From: an uncultured SAR116 cluster alpha proteobacterium | GTDB lineage: Bacteria; Pseudomonadota; Alphaproteobacteria; Puniceispirillales; Marisalimonadaceae | Direction of reading: 5' to 3' | DNA length: 64,000 nucleotides | Assembly (NCBI GenBank): GCA_902517815.1 | Contig: CABYED010000001.1 | Coordinates: forward strand, 186,001 to 250,000 | In this document: positions 56,960 to 64,000 of the stretch, piece after piece | How the letters are laid out: every line of letters begins with the position of its first letter | How positions within the stretch are numbered: position 1 is the stretch's first letter | The notes under the pieces: model-generated | What the model was told of the DNA's origin: nothing | The model's input: the letters and a program-made list of their open reading frames with translations, nothing else | Databases searched by the model: none | Translations under genes and position numbers: made by a program

Positions 56960-57002
56960 CATTCATATAACATTCAAATAAGAAATAATTTTTTTCTATA
57001 AT
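56960..57002 (+). promoter_or_regulatory. Pho-box-like direct repeat and -10 upstream of phnC
   Basis: Two adjacent 11-base repeats, CATTCATATAA (56960-56970) and CATTCAAATAA (56971-56981), give the 7-4-7-4 layout of PhoB sites with partial matches to CTGTCAT. A consensus -10 TATAAT follows at 56997-57002, which would put the start of transcription about 100 bases upstream of phnC. PhoB control of phosphonate transport is expected, but the match is only partial and the spacing to the -10 is longer than usual. Confidence 0.4.
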
Positions 57003-57110
57003 TAAACTACTGATTTCTATAACTAAATTTTAATTTAACAATTTAGAAATAAAAATTAAACAAAACTGAAATATTTGAAGATCAAAAAGTAAAGAATCAT
57101 GGAGATTTTT

Positions 57111-57914
57111 ATGCTTAAAATAATTAATATTTCTAAATATTTTGATCAAGTTAAAGCTGTTAATAATGTAACAATAAATGTTGAAAATTCCTCAATGATT
57201 GGAATTATTGGAAGATCAGGTGCTGGTAAATCTACATTATTAAGAACAATAAACAGACTCACTGACGCTACCTCTGGCGAAATTCTTTTCCAAGATCAAA
57301 ATATATTAGATTTGAAGAAAAAGGATAAACTCGCATGGCAAAAAAATTGTGCCATGATATTTCAACAGTTTAATCTTGTTCCAAGATTGGATGTTCTTAC
57401 AAATGTTATTTTAGGCAAATTGAATGAGATGTCTACTGTGCGTGCTAGTCTAAAACTTTTTACATCTGAAGAAAGATATGCCGCATTAAACTTATTAGAC
57501 AAATTTGGCATGATACAGACTGCTCTACAAAGAGCTGAAACACTCTCCGGTGGTCAGCAACAAAGAGTTGCAATATGTAGAGCTATGATGCAAGACCCTA
57601 AACTAATCCTTGCAGATGAACCTATAGCTTCATTAGATCCTTTAAATGCTAGACTTGTTATGGAATCTCTTAGAAAAATTCATGATGAACAAAATATCAC
57701 AGTGATTTGTAACCTACATACTCTAGATACTGCAAAGCAGTATTGTGATCGTATTATTGGTATGCAGAACGGAGAAATAGTGTTTGATGATTTACCATCA
57801 AAACTTACAAATCAAAAAGCTAGAGAAATTTATGGTGCTGAAGCTGACGAAGCTTTTGAAGGCACTATGACATCAGTTTCATTAGAGAGCGCAGATATTA
57901 AGAAGACTGCATGA
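57111..57914 (+). CDS. phnC: Phosphonate ABC transporter ATP-binding protein PhnC
   Basis: 267 residues from the ATG at 57111, chosen because the GGAG that precedes it lies inside the alternative ATG at 57099. Walker A GRSGAGKSTLL, Q-loop MIFQQFNLVPRLDVLTNV, signature LSGGQQQRVAICRAMM, Walker B LILADEPIASLDP are all present; IFQQFNLV and the short insertion after it are typical of PhnC. It powers uptake of phosphonates or phosphate esters. It heads phnCDEE, 47 bases before phnD. Confidence 0.95.
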   Translation: MLKIINISKYFDQVKAVNNVTINVENSSMIGIIGRSGAGKSTLLRTINRLTDATSGEILFQDQNILDLKKKDKLAWQKNCAMIFQQFNLVPRLDVLTNVILGKLNEMSTVRASLKLFTSEERYAALNLLDKFGMIQTALQRAETLSGGQQQRVAICRAMMQDPKLILADEPIASLDPLNARLVMESLRKIHDEQNITVICNLHTLDTAKQYCDRIIGMQNGEIVFDDLPSKLTNQKAREIYGAEADEAFEGTMTSVSLESADIKKTA

Positions 57915-57961
57915 ACTTATGAAAATTAGAAGACCAAACTTAAATAAATGGAGAAACATAA

Positions 57962-58921
57962 ATGTTAAAAAAATTATATAGTTTTTTAGCTGTAGTGACC
58001 GCTTTTTTAATGGTTTCTACAGCTAATGCAGATAAAAAATACGATGGACCAAAAATGGACCTCAGTAAATTTCAGCCTGAGTTCAGAATTGGTTTTCTTG
58101 GAGATGAAGCATCGCAAGATATCATTGCAAGAAATGGATGTCTAAAAGATTATGTTGAAAAAGCATATAGTGTACCAGCTAAATTGTTTACATTCAAAGA
58201 TTATGCTGGAACCATGGAATCAATGCTTGGTGGCAACCTTGATTACACATGGTTTGGTTCTTCTGGCTATGCTGGAATTTATCTACAAGATCCAAATGCC
58301 GTTGTACCAATTTTAACTAGAATGCAACCTACTGGCGATACTGGATATTATTCAGTAATGGTAGCTAGGAAAGATTCAGGTATTAAATCTCTGGATGATC
58401 TTAAAGGAAAAAAATTAGGTTTTGCTGATCCTAATTCTACTTCTGGATATCTAATCCCATCTATTGAATTACCAGAATTATATAACGTTAATATTGATAC
58501 TTACTTCTCAAAGACACAGTTTTCTGGCGGACACGAAAACAATGTATTAGCTGTTTTAAATGGAGACGTTGATGCTGGTGTTACATGGGTATCTGGTGTT
58601 GGTAAATGGGAAGAAGGATACTCATCTGGTAATTTAAGAAAAATGGTTGATAAAGGTATCTTAAATATGGACGACCTAGTTCAGGTTTGGTCATCAAAGT
58701 TAATTCCTAATGGCCCGATTGTAATGCCAAAGAAATTACCACAGGAAGCTAGAGATGTTATGGTTGGATTGAAGCAATGGATACACAAAAATGATCCAAA
58801 ATGCAGTGAAGATGTTGCAAATGGCATTGTAAAAGCTTGGGTTCCAGTTGATCATAGTTTCTATGAAGTAATTGTAAAAGCTAGAAAAGCAAAATTAGAA
58901 GCCAAGAAGAAAAAAGGCTAA
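57962..58921 (+). CDS. phnD: Phosphonate-binding periplasmic protein PhnD
   Basis: 319 residues with a signal peptide (hydrophobic 6-20, cut after TANA). The phosphate/phosphonate-binding (SBP_bac 3-like) fold is shown by FRIGFLGDEASQDII near residue 41, LDYTWFGSSGYAGIY near 94 and KKLGFADPNSTSGYL near 155. The serine- and threonine-containing turns typically coordinate the phosphonate group. It is the substrate receptor of phnCDEE. The exact ligand (2-aminoethylphosphonate, methylphosphonate or other) cannot be told from sequence. A hairpin follows. Confidence 0.92.
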   Translation: MLKKLYSFLAVVTAFLMVSTANADKKYDGPKMDLSKFQPEFRIGFLGDEASQDIIARNGCLKDYVEKAYSVPAKLFTFKDYAGTMESMLGGNLDYTWFGSSGYAGIYLQDPNAVVPILTRMQPTGDTGYYSVMVARKDSGIKSLDDLKGKKLGFADPNSTSGYLIPSIELPELYNVNIDTYFSKTQFSGGHENNVLAVLNGDVDAGVTWVSGVGKWEEGYSSGNLRKMVDKGILNMDDLVQVWSSKLIPNGPIVMPKKLPQEARDVMVGLKQWIHKNDPKCSEDVANGIVKAWVPVDHSFYEVIVKARKAKLEAKKKKG

Positions 58922-58928
58922 TTACTAA

Positions 58929-58963
58929 TATGCAAAAGACAGTAATTAGTTGTCTTTTGCATA
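58929..58963 (+). terminator. 13-bp perfect stem-loop between phnD and phnE
   Basis: Perfect 13-bp stem TATGCAAAAGACA (58929-58941) with its complement (58951-58963) and a 9-base loop, 8 bases after the phnD stop. A second, competing pairing ATTACT/AGTAAT (58921-58926 with 58941-58946) overlaps it, so two folds are possible. It probably limits phnE expression relative to phnD. Confidence 0.65.
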
Positions 58964-59006
58964 CTTTATTAACTCAATCAATAATAATATTATAGTTGGA
59001 AGTAAA

Positions 59007-59861
59007 ATGTATTCAGACAATATTTTAGGTTTTGAGACAATTGAGAAAAACCTAAAAGCAATGGCTTTTAAAAGATTAATTTATTCTTTCATAAGCATTT
59101 TGGCTATTTTATTTCTTCTTTCCAGTGGACTTACAATAGCAGAAGAAAATAATGCAGGAAGCTTTCAAAGGGGATTGAGTAAATTTTTTGACTACCCTGT
59201 TGATCTTTTCAAAGAAGCATTTGAGTCTGGTTGGAGATGGTATGCATATGTATTCAAATATCTTCCAGATTTAATATCAACAATAAACATGGCTTTTTTT
59301 TCAACACTATTCGGGGCAATTTTTGCTCTTCTCTTGAGCCTGTTTGCAAGTAAAAATTTAATTAAAAACCAATATATAGTTACTTTCTCAAGAAGAACCA
59401 TGGACATTTTGAGATCATTTCCTGAGTTGGTTATTGCTATGATATTTTTGTATCTGATGGGAAAATCAGAATTACCTGCAGTTATTGCAATAGTAATTCA
59501 TACTGCTGGAGCTCTAGGAAAATTATTCTCTGAAGCTATTGAAAATGCTGATAACAAACCAATTGAAGGTTTACAATCTTGTGGAGCAAGTTGGTGGCAA
59601 CGAGTTAGATTTGCAGTTATTCCTCAAGTAATACCTTTGTTTATCTCATACACCCTTCTGAGGTTAGAAATTAATGTAAGAGCGTCAACCATCCTTGGTT
59701 TTGTAGGTGCTGGAGGTATTGGAGAAGCATTGTCTGCTGTAATTCAGTTTAGATATGGAGACGAAATTATAGCTATTATGTTTTTATTAGTTATCACTAT
59801 AATTTCCTTAGATTATTTCTCCAGATTTCTTAGGGGTAGATTAATTGGAGACAATAAGTAA
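59007..59861 (+). CDS. phnE: Phosphonate ABC transporter permease PhnE (first)
   Basis: 284 residues from the ATG at 59007 (GGAAG upstream); a TTG at 58950 is rejected because it lies in the hairpin stem. The first helix is near residue 26-43, then permease helices with the EAA-type coupling loop EAIENADNKPIEGLQSCGASWWQRV near residue 190 and FVGAGGIGEAL near 242. It forms the membrane channel with the second PhnE. It ends in TAATG, overlapping the next ATG by one base. Confidence 0.9.
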   Translation: MYSDNILGFETIEKNLKAMAFKRLIYSFISILAILFLLSSGLTIAEENNAGSFQRGLSKFFDYPVDLFKEAFESGWRWYAYVFKYLPDLISTINMAFFSTLFGAIFALLLSLFASKNLIKNQYIVTFSRRTMDILRSFPELVIAMIFLYLMGKSELPAVIAIVIHTAGALGKLFSEAIENADNKPIEGLQSCGASWWQRVRFAVIPQVIPLFISYTLLRLEINVRASTILGFVGAGGIGEALSAVIQFRYGDEIIAIMFLLVITIISLDYFSRFLRGRLIGDNK

Positions 59862-61219
59862 TGGAGCAAGTATTAAATCAAAATGTTATTGATGCAGTTG
59901 ATCTAAAACATAAAAAACATATTAGAATTCTTATTATAACTGGATTTATGTTTATGGTTTATTTAATTGGGTCAATAATACACTTTGATCTACCTAACTT
60001 AGCTAAAAAGTGGAATAAAGATCGAGCGTCTATGTTTATGTTAGATATATATGCTCACAAAGACCATATAAAAATGAATTGGAAAGATCCTCAGAAAATT
60101 GATGTAAGATTTGAGGGTGGTCATAGGCATGTTTATAAAGATGATCCCACTTGGCTTATTAGAAATAAAAATAATCAATCTACAATTGTTAACTTTGATA
60201 ATGGTGGTCAGTTTGTTTTCTTTCCAAATAGAGTGGAAATGAGAAATTTTCCTAATATCAATGAACCATTCATTTTTAAGCTTAATAAAAATGGTAAACC
60301 TTATGTTGATGGGTATGTTGGAAAGGAAAGTATGTTGCCAAGTTGGATGCGTGCAACAGAAAATAAAGTTGAAGTGAGACCTTCTTTATATGAAAGGCTT
60401 CAGGTATATGGATCAAAAGTCGAAGTTCATAGATACGAGTTAGGATGGAAATATTTTTGGTTTGATTTCGATAGCCCTCTTGTTGGAAAGGGATTTCTTG
60501 ACGCTATATCACTTATGTTTAATGAAGACAGAGTAGATCCAAAAATTTCAAATTTTAATCTTGTTGTAAATGAATTTTTAGAAAATGAAATATGGCACCA
60601 CAACACCGTTTTGTTTGCTATGGTTGAAACATTATTAATGGCCATTCTTGGAACATTAATTGCCTCAATGGTTGGTCTTCCACTAGCTTTTCTTGCTGCT
60701 TACAATGTTACTCCACTTTCCTCAATAAGGTTTTTTCTGAGAAGACTCTTCGACATGCTTCGTGGAATAGATATGTTAATTTGGAGTTTAATATTCCTTA
60801 GAGCTTTCGGTCCTGGACTTTTTACCGGAATTTTTGCAATCGCATTTACAGACACAGGCACTCTTGGTAAATTAATGTCTGAAGCTATAGAAAATACTGA
60901 TAAAAAAGATAAAGAAGGTATCCAGTCAACTGGTGCAAACAAAGTTCTTCAACATAGATTTGGTATCATTCCACAAATACTACCAATTTTCATTTCACAA
61001 AGTTTATATTACCTAGAATCTAACACAAGAGCTGCCGTAATTATTGGGGCAATGGGTGCTGGAGGTATAGGCTTACATTTCCTTGGGGCATTAATGACTG
61101 GAAATGATTTTGAAAACGTTGCTTACATGGCAATTTTAGTTTTAGTTGCTGTAATGTGCATTGATACTATGTCAGCCAAACTAAGAAGATTATTAATTGG
61201 TATAGAGGATAAGAAATAA
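59861..61219 (+). CDS. phnE: Phosphonate ABC transporter permease PhnE (second, long N-terminus)
   Basis: 452 residues. The C-terminal 220 residues are a normal PhnE permease (EAIENTDKKDKEGIQSTGANKVL coupling loop near residue 345, GAMGAGGIGLHF near 395). Before it come one membrane helix (about 22-43) and about 170 mostly polar residues (from KWNKDRASMFMLDIYAHK to SLYERLQVYGSKVEV), so the protein is well above the usual 260-290 residues. The extension probably faces the periplasm and may contact PhnD. Overlaps the first phnE by one base and precedes the unknown secreted gene by 10. Confidence 0.88.
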   Translation: MEQVLNQNVIDAVDLKHKKHIRILIITGFMFMVYLIGSIIHFDLPNLAKKWNKDRASMFMLDIYAHKDHIKMNWKDPQKIDVRFEGGHRHVYKDDPTWLIRNKNNQSTIVNFDNGGQFVFFPNRVEMRNFPNINEPFIFKLNKNGKPYVDGYVGKESMLPSWMRATENKVEVRPSLYERLQVYGSKVEVHRYELGWKYFWFDFDSPLVGKGFLDAISLMFNEDRVDPKISNFNLVVNEFLENEIWHHNTVLFAMVETLLMAILGTLIASMVGLPLAFLAAYNVTPLSSIRFFLRRLFDMLRGIDMLIWSLIFLRAFGPGLFTGIFAIAFTDTGTLGKLMSEAIENTDKKDKEGIQSTGANKVLQHRFGIIPQILPIFISQSLYYLESNTRAAVIIGAMGAGGIGLHFLGALMTGNDFENVAYMAILVLVAVMCIDTMSAKLRRLLIGIEDKK

Positions 61220-61229
61220 AGGATTTACT

Positions 61230-61694
61230 ATGAATAGATATATTTTAATAATAGTTTTTTTAATTTACCCGTTACTTGTTCAAGCTCAAAGCAAAGATAC
61301 AAAAAATATAAGCAATGAGGTGTCTTCTCAGGAAGCTGGAACATTAGTTAATACAGAAGAAATTTTTCAAAAACTTATAGATAAATGTGATGATGTTAAC
61401 CTTCTTATGTTAAGAGCCAGAATAAGATTAGAGTTACCTAGAATAGATAAATCTGACGCTGATACAGTCGAAAAAATGCTGTTAGAAGGTTTTGAAATGT
61501 GTGCACAAAAAAAACCTGAGGAAGCTAAAGTAAAATTAACAGAAGCATACGAAATCGCAAAAAAAGCTGCCTCGGAAAAATTTGGCCAAACTGGTACAGG
61601 TGGATTAGAAACTGTTAAAAAAGATATCGAACCTCTAAAAGATACAAACTCTTCTAATGGTACAAAAGATAAGCCATGGTGGAAATTCTGGTAA
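61230..61694 (+). CDS. Secreted protein of unknown function in the phn operon
   Basis: 154 residues that I do not recognise. It has a clear signal peptide (MNRYILIIVFLIYPLLVQAQ), so it is periplasmic. The middle is predicted helical and charged, with two cysteines (CDDVNLLMLRARIRL and GFEMCAQKKPEEAK) that could form a disulfide, and the C-terminus is an aromatic, basic tail KPWWKFW after a Gly/Ser/Lys-rich linker. It begins 10 bases after phnE, so it is almost surely co-expressed with the transporter. A role as a transporter partner or envelope protein is speculative. Confidence 0.7.
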   Translation: MNRYILIIVFLIYPLLVQAQSKDTKNISNEVSSQEAGTLVNTEEIFQKLIDKCDDVNLLMLRARIRLELPRIDKSDADTVEKMLLEGFEMCAQKKPEEAKVKLTEAYEIAKKAASEKFGQTGTGGLETVKKDIEPLKDTNSSNGTKDKPWWKFW

Positions 61695-61775
61695 TTGAAA
61701 TTTAATTTTTTATTAAAATATTTGTTAAAAAAATGAAAAATTATTTCGTAATGATCTTCTAAAAAAGGGGATAGT

Positions 61776-62702
61776 ATGAAATTAAAACCATTTGACAAAT
61801 CTGGAAAATTTTACAAAGGCAATTTGCATGGACATAGCGATTACTCTGACGGACTGCTTAAACCAAAAACTGTGATTGAGTTTTACAAATCATATAGCTA
61901 TGATTTTACATGTCTTTCTGATCATTTATGGCATGACAAGAGATTTGCTGCAGAAAGTGTAAATGATGTTTCTGATTTTAATTTTAAAGATTTTATTACA
62001 ATTCCAAGTGCTGAAATTCATGTAAAAGGGAAAAAGTACGAAAGAGCTGGCTTGTGGCATCTTGTTGCTAACGGTTTGCCTTTAGATTTCAAAATTGCAT
62101 CTGATAATGAAACAGTAGATGAACTACTTAACAGAATCATAGAGACTGGAGCATTTGTAACAATAGCTCATCCAGAGTGGTATTCATTATCTTCTGATGA
62201 GGCCATTAAAGTAAGTAATGCTCACGCAGTTGAAATCTATAATCACGCAGCAACAATTAGCTCAAATAGAGGTAGTGGAATAGCTACAGCTGACTTCCTA
62301 CTAAATAATAATAAAAAAATTTTACTAACTGCATCTGACGATTCGCATTTTCATAAAGAAGATGCTTTAGGAGGTTGGGTATTCGTAAAATGCAAAAACC
62401 TGTCTATACAAAATATTTTATATTCTCTTAAAAATGGCAATTATTACTCTTCTACAGGGATAGCAATACATAATATAGAACTTGATGATAACGAACTTTT
62501 AATACAATGTAGTCCAGCTTCACACATAATTATTTCAGGCTCCTCTAATACCTGCCTTTCCAAAAATGGTTACAACATTACAAGTGCCAAATTTGATTTA
62601 AATAAGCTTGATACAAGTTTTTTTAGAGTAACAGTATTAAACGAGTATGGTAAATATGCTTGGTCTAATCCTTACTGGTTAGATGAAATTTTTTATAAAT
62701 AG
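61776..62702 (+). CDS. PHP-domain phosphoesterase, candidate cyclic-phosphate hydrolase
   Basis: 308 residues with PHP metal motifs: NLHGHSDYSDG (HxH) near residue 14, SDHLWH near 48, AHPEWY near 130 and SDDSHFHKEDALGG near 190. The remaining C-terminal part, from about residue 220, is not recognised. The family includes a PHP phosphodiesterase that opens phosphoribosyl 1,2-cyclic phosphate (EC 3.1.4.57), an alternative to PhnP in C-P lyase pathways. Lying between phnE and the phn acyltransferase, with phnM next, it is a candidate for that step. AAAAGGGG precedes the ATG. Confidence 0.75.
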   Translation: MKLKPFDKSGKFYKGNLHGHSDYSDGLLKPKTVIEFYKSYSYDFTCLSDHLWHDKRFAAESVNDVSDFNFKDFITIPSAEIHVKGKKYERAGLWHLVANGLPLDFKIASDNETVDELLNRIIETGAFVTIAHPEWYSLSSDEAIKVSNAHAVEIYNHAATISSNRGSGIATADFLLNNNKKILLTASDDSHFHKEDALGGWVFVKCKNLSIQNILYSLKNGNYYSSTGIAIHNIELDDNELLIQCSPASHIIISGSSNTCLSKNGYNITSAKFDLNKLDTSFFRVTVLNEYGKYAWSNPYWLDEIFYK

Positions 62703-62772
62703 GAGTAACGATTGAAGATACTAGAGTTAACATATCTCAATGTTTTTATTTTTTTAGCACCTAGTTATTAAC

Positions 62773-63387
62773 ATGAAAAAACTTGATAAAAACAGACCTT
62801 TAATTCACTCAGATTGTCAAGTTGTAGACAGTGATTTTGGTTCATTTGTTGAAATAGGTGAATATTCTATTATTTCAAATTCTAATTTCGGTGATTATTC
62901 TTATTGTACAAGATTTTGTGATATAGCCAATACAGACATAAAAAAATTTTCTAATATTGCAAGCTCTGTTAGAATAGGTCCAACGGACCATCCAATGGAA
63001 AAAGCAAGTCTTCATCATTTTTTATATAGATCAACTGACTATTGGGAAGACAAAGAACATGACAAAGATTTTTTTAAAAACCGGTATTCCAGAAAAACTA
63101 TAATTGGCAATGACACATGGATAGGACATGCTGCTATTGTTAAACCTGACATTACAGTTGGAGATGGTGCTATAATTGGAGCTGGTTCTGTTGTTACCAA
63201 AGATGTGGAAAGTTATACTATTGTAGCAGGAAATCCCGCTAAAATTATTAGAAGAAGGTTTTCAGAAAAAATTGCAATTCAATTGTCTGAAATTCAATGG
63301 TGGAATTGGTCTCATGAGAAAATAGGATCTTCCTTAGACGACTTTAGAACTTTAAGTGTTGAAGATTTTATATCAAAATATAAATAG
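62773..63387 (+). CDS. Phosphonate-metabolism hexapeptide-repeat acyltransferase
   Basis: 204 residues of left-handed beta-helix repeats: VEIGEYSIISNSNFGDYSYCTRFC near residue 30, IIGNDTWIGHAAIVKPDITVGDGAIIGAGSVVTKDV near residue 110-150, and VAGNPAKIIRRRF at the end. The N-terminus with the C-terminal helix matches the transferase family found in phosphonate (phn) operons (TIGR03308-like). It probably acylates a phosphonate or nucleotide intermediate. It follows the PHP gene by 70 bases and ends 1 base from the convergent phnM. A truncated copy of it is at 52591-52710. Confidence 0.85.
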   Translation: MKKLDKNRPLIHSDCQVVDSDFGSFVEIGEYSIISNSNFGDYSYCTRFCDIANTDIKKFSNIASSVRIGPTDHPMEKASLHHFLYRSTDYWEDKEHDKDFFKNRYSRKTIIGNDTWIGHAAIVKPDITVGDGAIIGAGSVVTKDVESYTIVAGNPAKIIRRRFSEKIAIQLSEIQWWNWSHEKIGSSLDDFRTLSVEDFISKYK

Positions 63388-63388
63388 A

Positions 63389-64000
63389 TTAGGATACTGC
63401 ATTTGATGATTTAATAAATCTGTCAACAACGCTTTTACAAACACTTGCAATCTTTCCATTACATATTGTTGCTTCTATCTCTCTTGTTTTTGGGTTAATA
63501 ATTACTAAATCTGCGTAATTTTCTACTTTGATAGCTCCTCTTTTGTCAATATTTAGTGCCTTTGCGGGATTTTCTGATATTAATGCCCATGCATTTTCAA
63601 TAGAACATATCTTATGATCTAACAAATACCAAATTGACTGGAGTAGTGATGGATAATAATAATCTGATACTAGAATACTACAGTATCCTAGTTTTAATAA
63701 TTCTAATGTAGATATATTTCCATTATGTGAACCACCTCTGACTAAATTAGGCGCACCCATTATTACATTTTCATTATTGAGGTATGCTTCTTTAGCAGCT
63801 AAAATACTTGTTGGAAACTCACAAATATTAGCACCAAAACTTCTAAACCATTTTCTATCCTTTTTGCTTTCATCATCATGCGAACCAAATTTAATATTAT
63901 TAGATTTCATAAAATTGCTTAATGTTTTTAAACTATCACTTACTTCATTTTCTTTTGTTAATCGATAATTCACAATATTTGCAAGTTCACTTTTTTCCAT
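63389..64000 (-). CDS. phnM: PhnM, C-terminal part
   Basis: 203 codons up to the window edge. The C-terminal amidohydrolase-fold blocks of PhnM are clear: FGSHDDES near residue 39, then NICEFPTSILAAKEA, VIMGAPNLVRGGSHNGNIS and ADLVIINPKTREIEA. PhnM (alpha-D-ribose 1-methylphosphonate 5-triphosphate diphosphatase) removes pyrophosphate from the nucleotide intermediate before C-P lyase cleavage. A full PhnM is about 380 residues, so the N-terminal metal-binding half lies beyond position 64000, and the ATG at 64000 is probably internal. Its presence implies that the phosphonate is broken by C-P lyase. Confidence 0.9.
   Translation of the reverse strand: MEKSELANIVNYRLTKENEVSDSLKTLSNFMKSNNIKFGSHDDESKKDRKWFRSFGANICEFPTSILAAKEAYLNNENVIMGAPNLVRGGSHNGNISTLELLKLGYCSILVSDYYYPSLLQSIWYLLDHKICSIENAWALISENPAKALNIDKRGAIKVENYADLVIINPKTREIEATICNGKIASVCKSVVDRFIKSSNAVS

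Noticed and set aside
58950-59006. TTG start for the first phnE
   Set aside because: It falls at the edge of the 3' arm of the phnD-phnE hairpin; the ATG at 59007 has GGAAG upstream and a normal N-terminus.

Overview
This is an AT-rich, densely packed stretch of a chromosome from a streamlined, probably marine, alphaproteobacterium. I base the class on the gene order priA / atpH-A-G-D-C, the rplU-rpmA-obgE-proB-proA-nadD-rsfS-rlmH run ending in ctpA-rppH, an Irr-type Fur regulator, two TRAP transporters, and many very short or overlapping gene junctions. The style resembles SAR11/HIMB59-like genomes, but the exact lineage is an inference. I saw no tRNA, rRNA, CRISPR array, transposase or phage gene.

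Layout. (1) 1-5.2 kb, minus strand: the start of a DUF445 membrane protein, then an aromatic-ring catabolic operon (BphC-like extradiol dioxygenase, MhpA-like FAD hydroxylase, IclR regulator, second extradiol dioxygenase, FAH-family hydrolase). (2) 5.3-17.8 kb, plus strand: two TRAP transporters (dctPQM twice), a branched-chain-amino-acid-type ABC transporter (livKGFHM) and an M23 peptidase. (3) 17.9-28.6 kb, plus strand: housekeeping genes for ribosome, proline, NAD and glycolysis, plus an amidase. (4) 28.6-35.8 kb, minus strand: F1 ATP synthase genes and priA; then tal and xerC on plus. (5) 37.5-40.2 kb: katG and irr with a matching Irr-type operator. (6) 40.3-52.4 kb: accessory metabolism (amidase, MBL hydrolase, class III aminotransferase, CaiB-type CoA-transferase, AraD1-like dehydratase, GST, phosphohistidine phosphatase, flavin monooxygenase, hydratase, TauE). 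(7) 52.4-64 kb: a phosphorus-stress region with the lipid-renovation pair plcP and a glycosyltransferase fused to diacylglycerol kinase, then phnC-phnD-phnE-phnE, an unknown secreted protein, a PHP phosphoesterase, a phosphonate-type hexapeptide acyltransferase and the C-terminal part of phnM.

Three features stand out. First, truncated copies of sixA, tauE and the phn acyltransferase lie in the same order and orientation as the intact genes, which suggests an old segmental duplication of sixA...tauE...phn in which the two copies lost different halves. Second, the glycosyltransferase-DgkA fusion sits in an overlapping operon with plcP, so enzymes that make, glycosylate and re-phosphorylate diacylglycerol are encoded together. 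Third, every one of the four solute-binding-protein genes (two dctP, livK, phnD) is followed by a perfect stem-loop before the next transporter gene, consistent with mRNA processing or attenuation that gives more binding protein than permease.

All functional names come from reading motifs by eye; no database search was run. Start codons were chosen from Shine-Dalgarno-like sequences and family N-termini, and several genes appear to use TTG or GTG.
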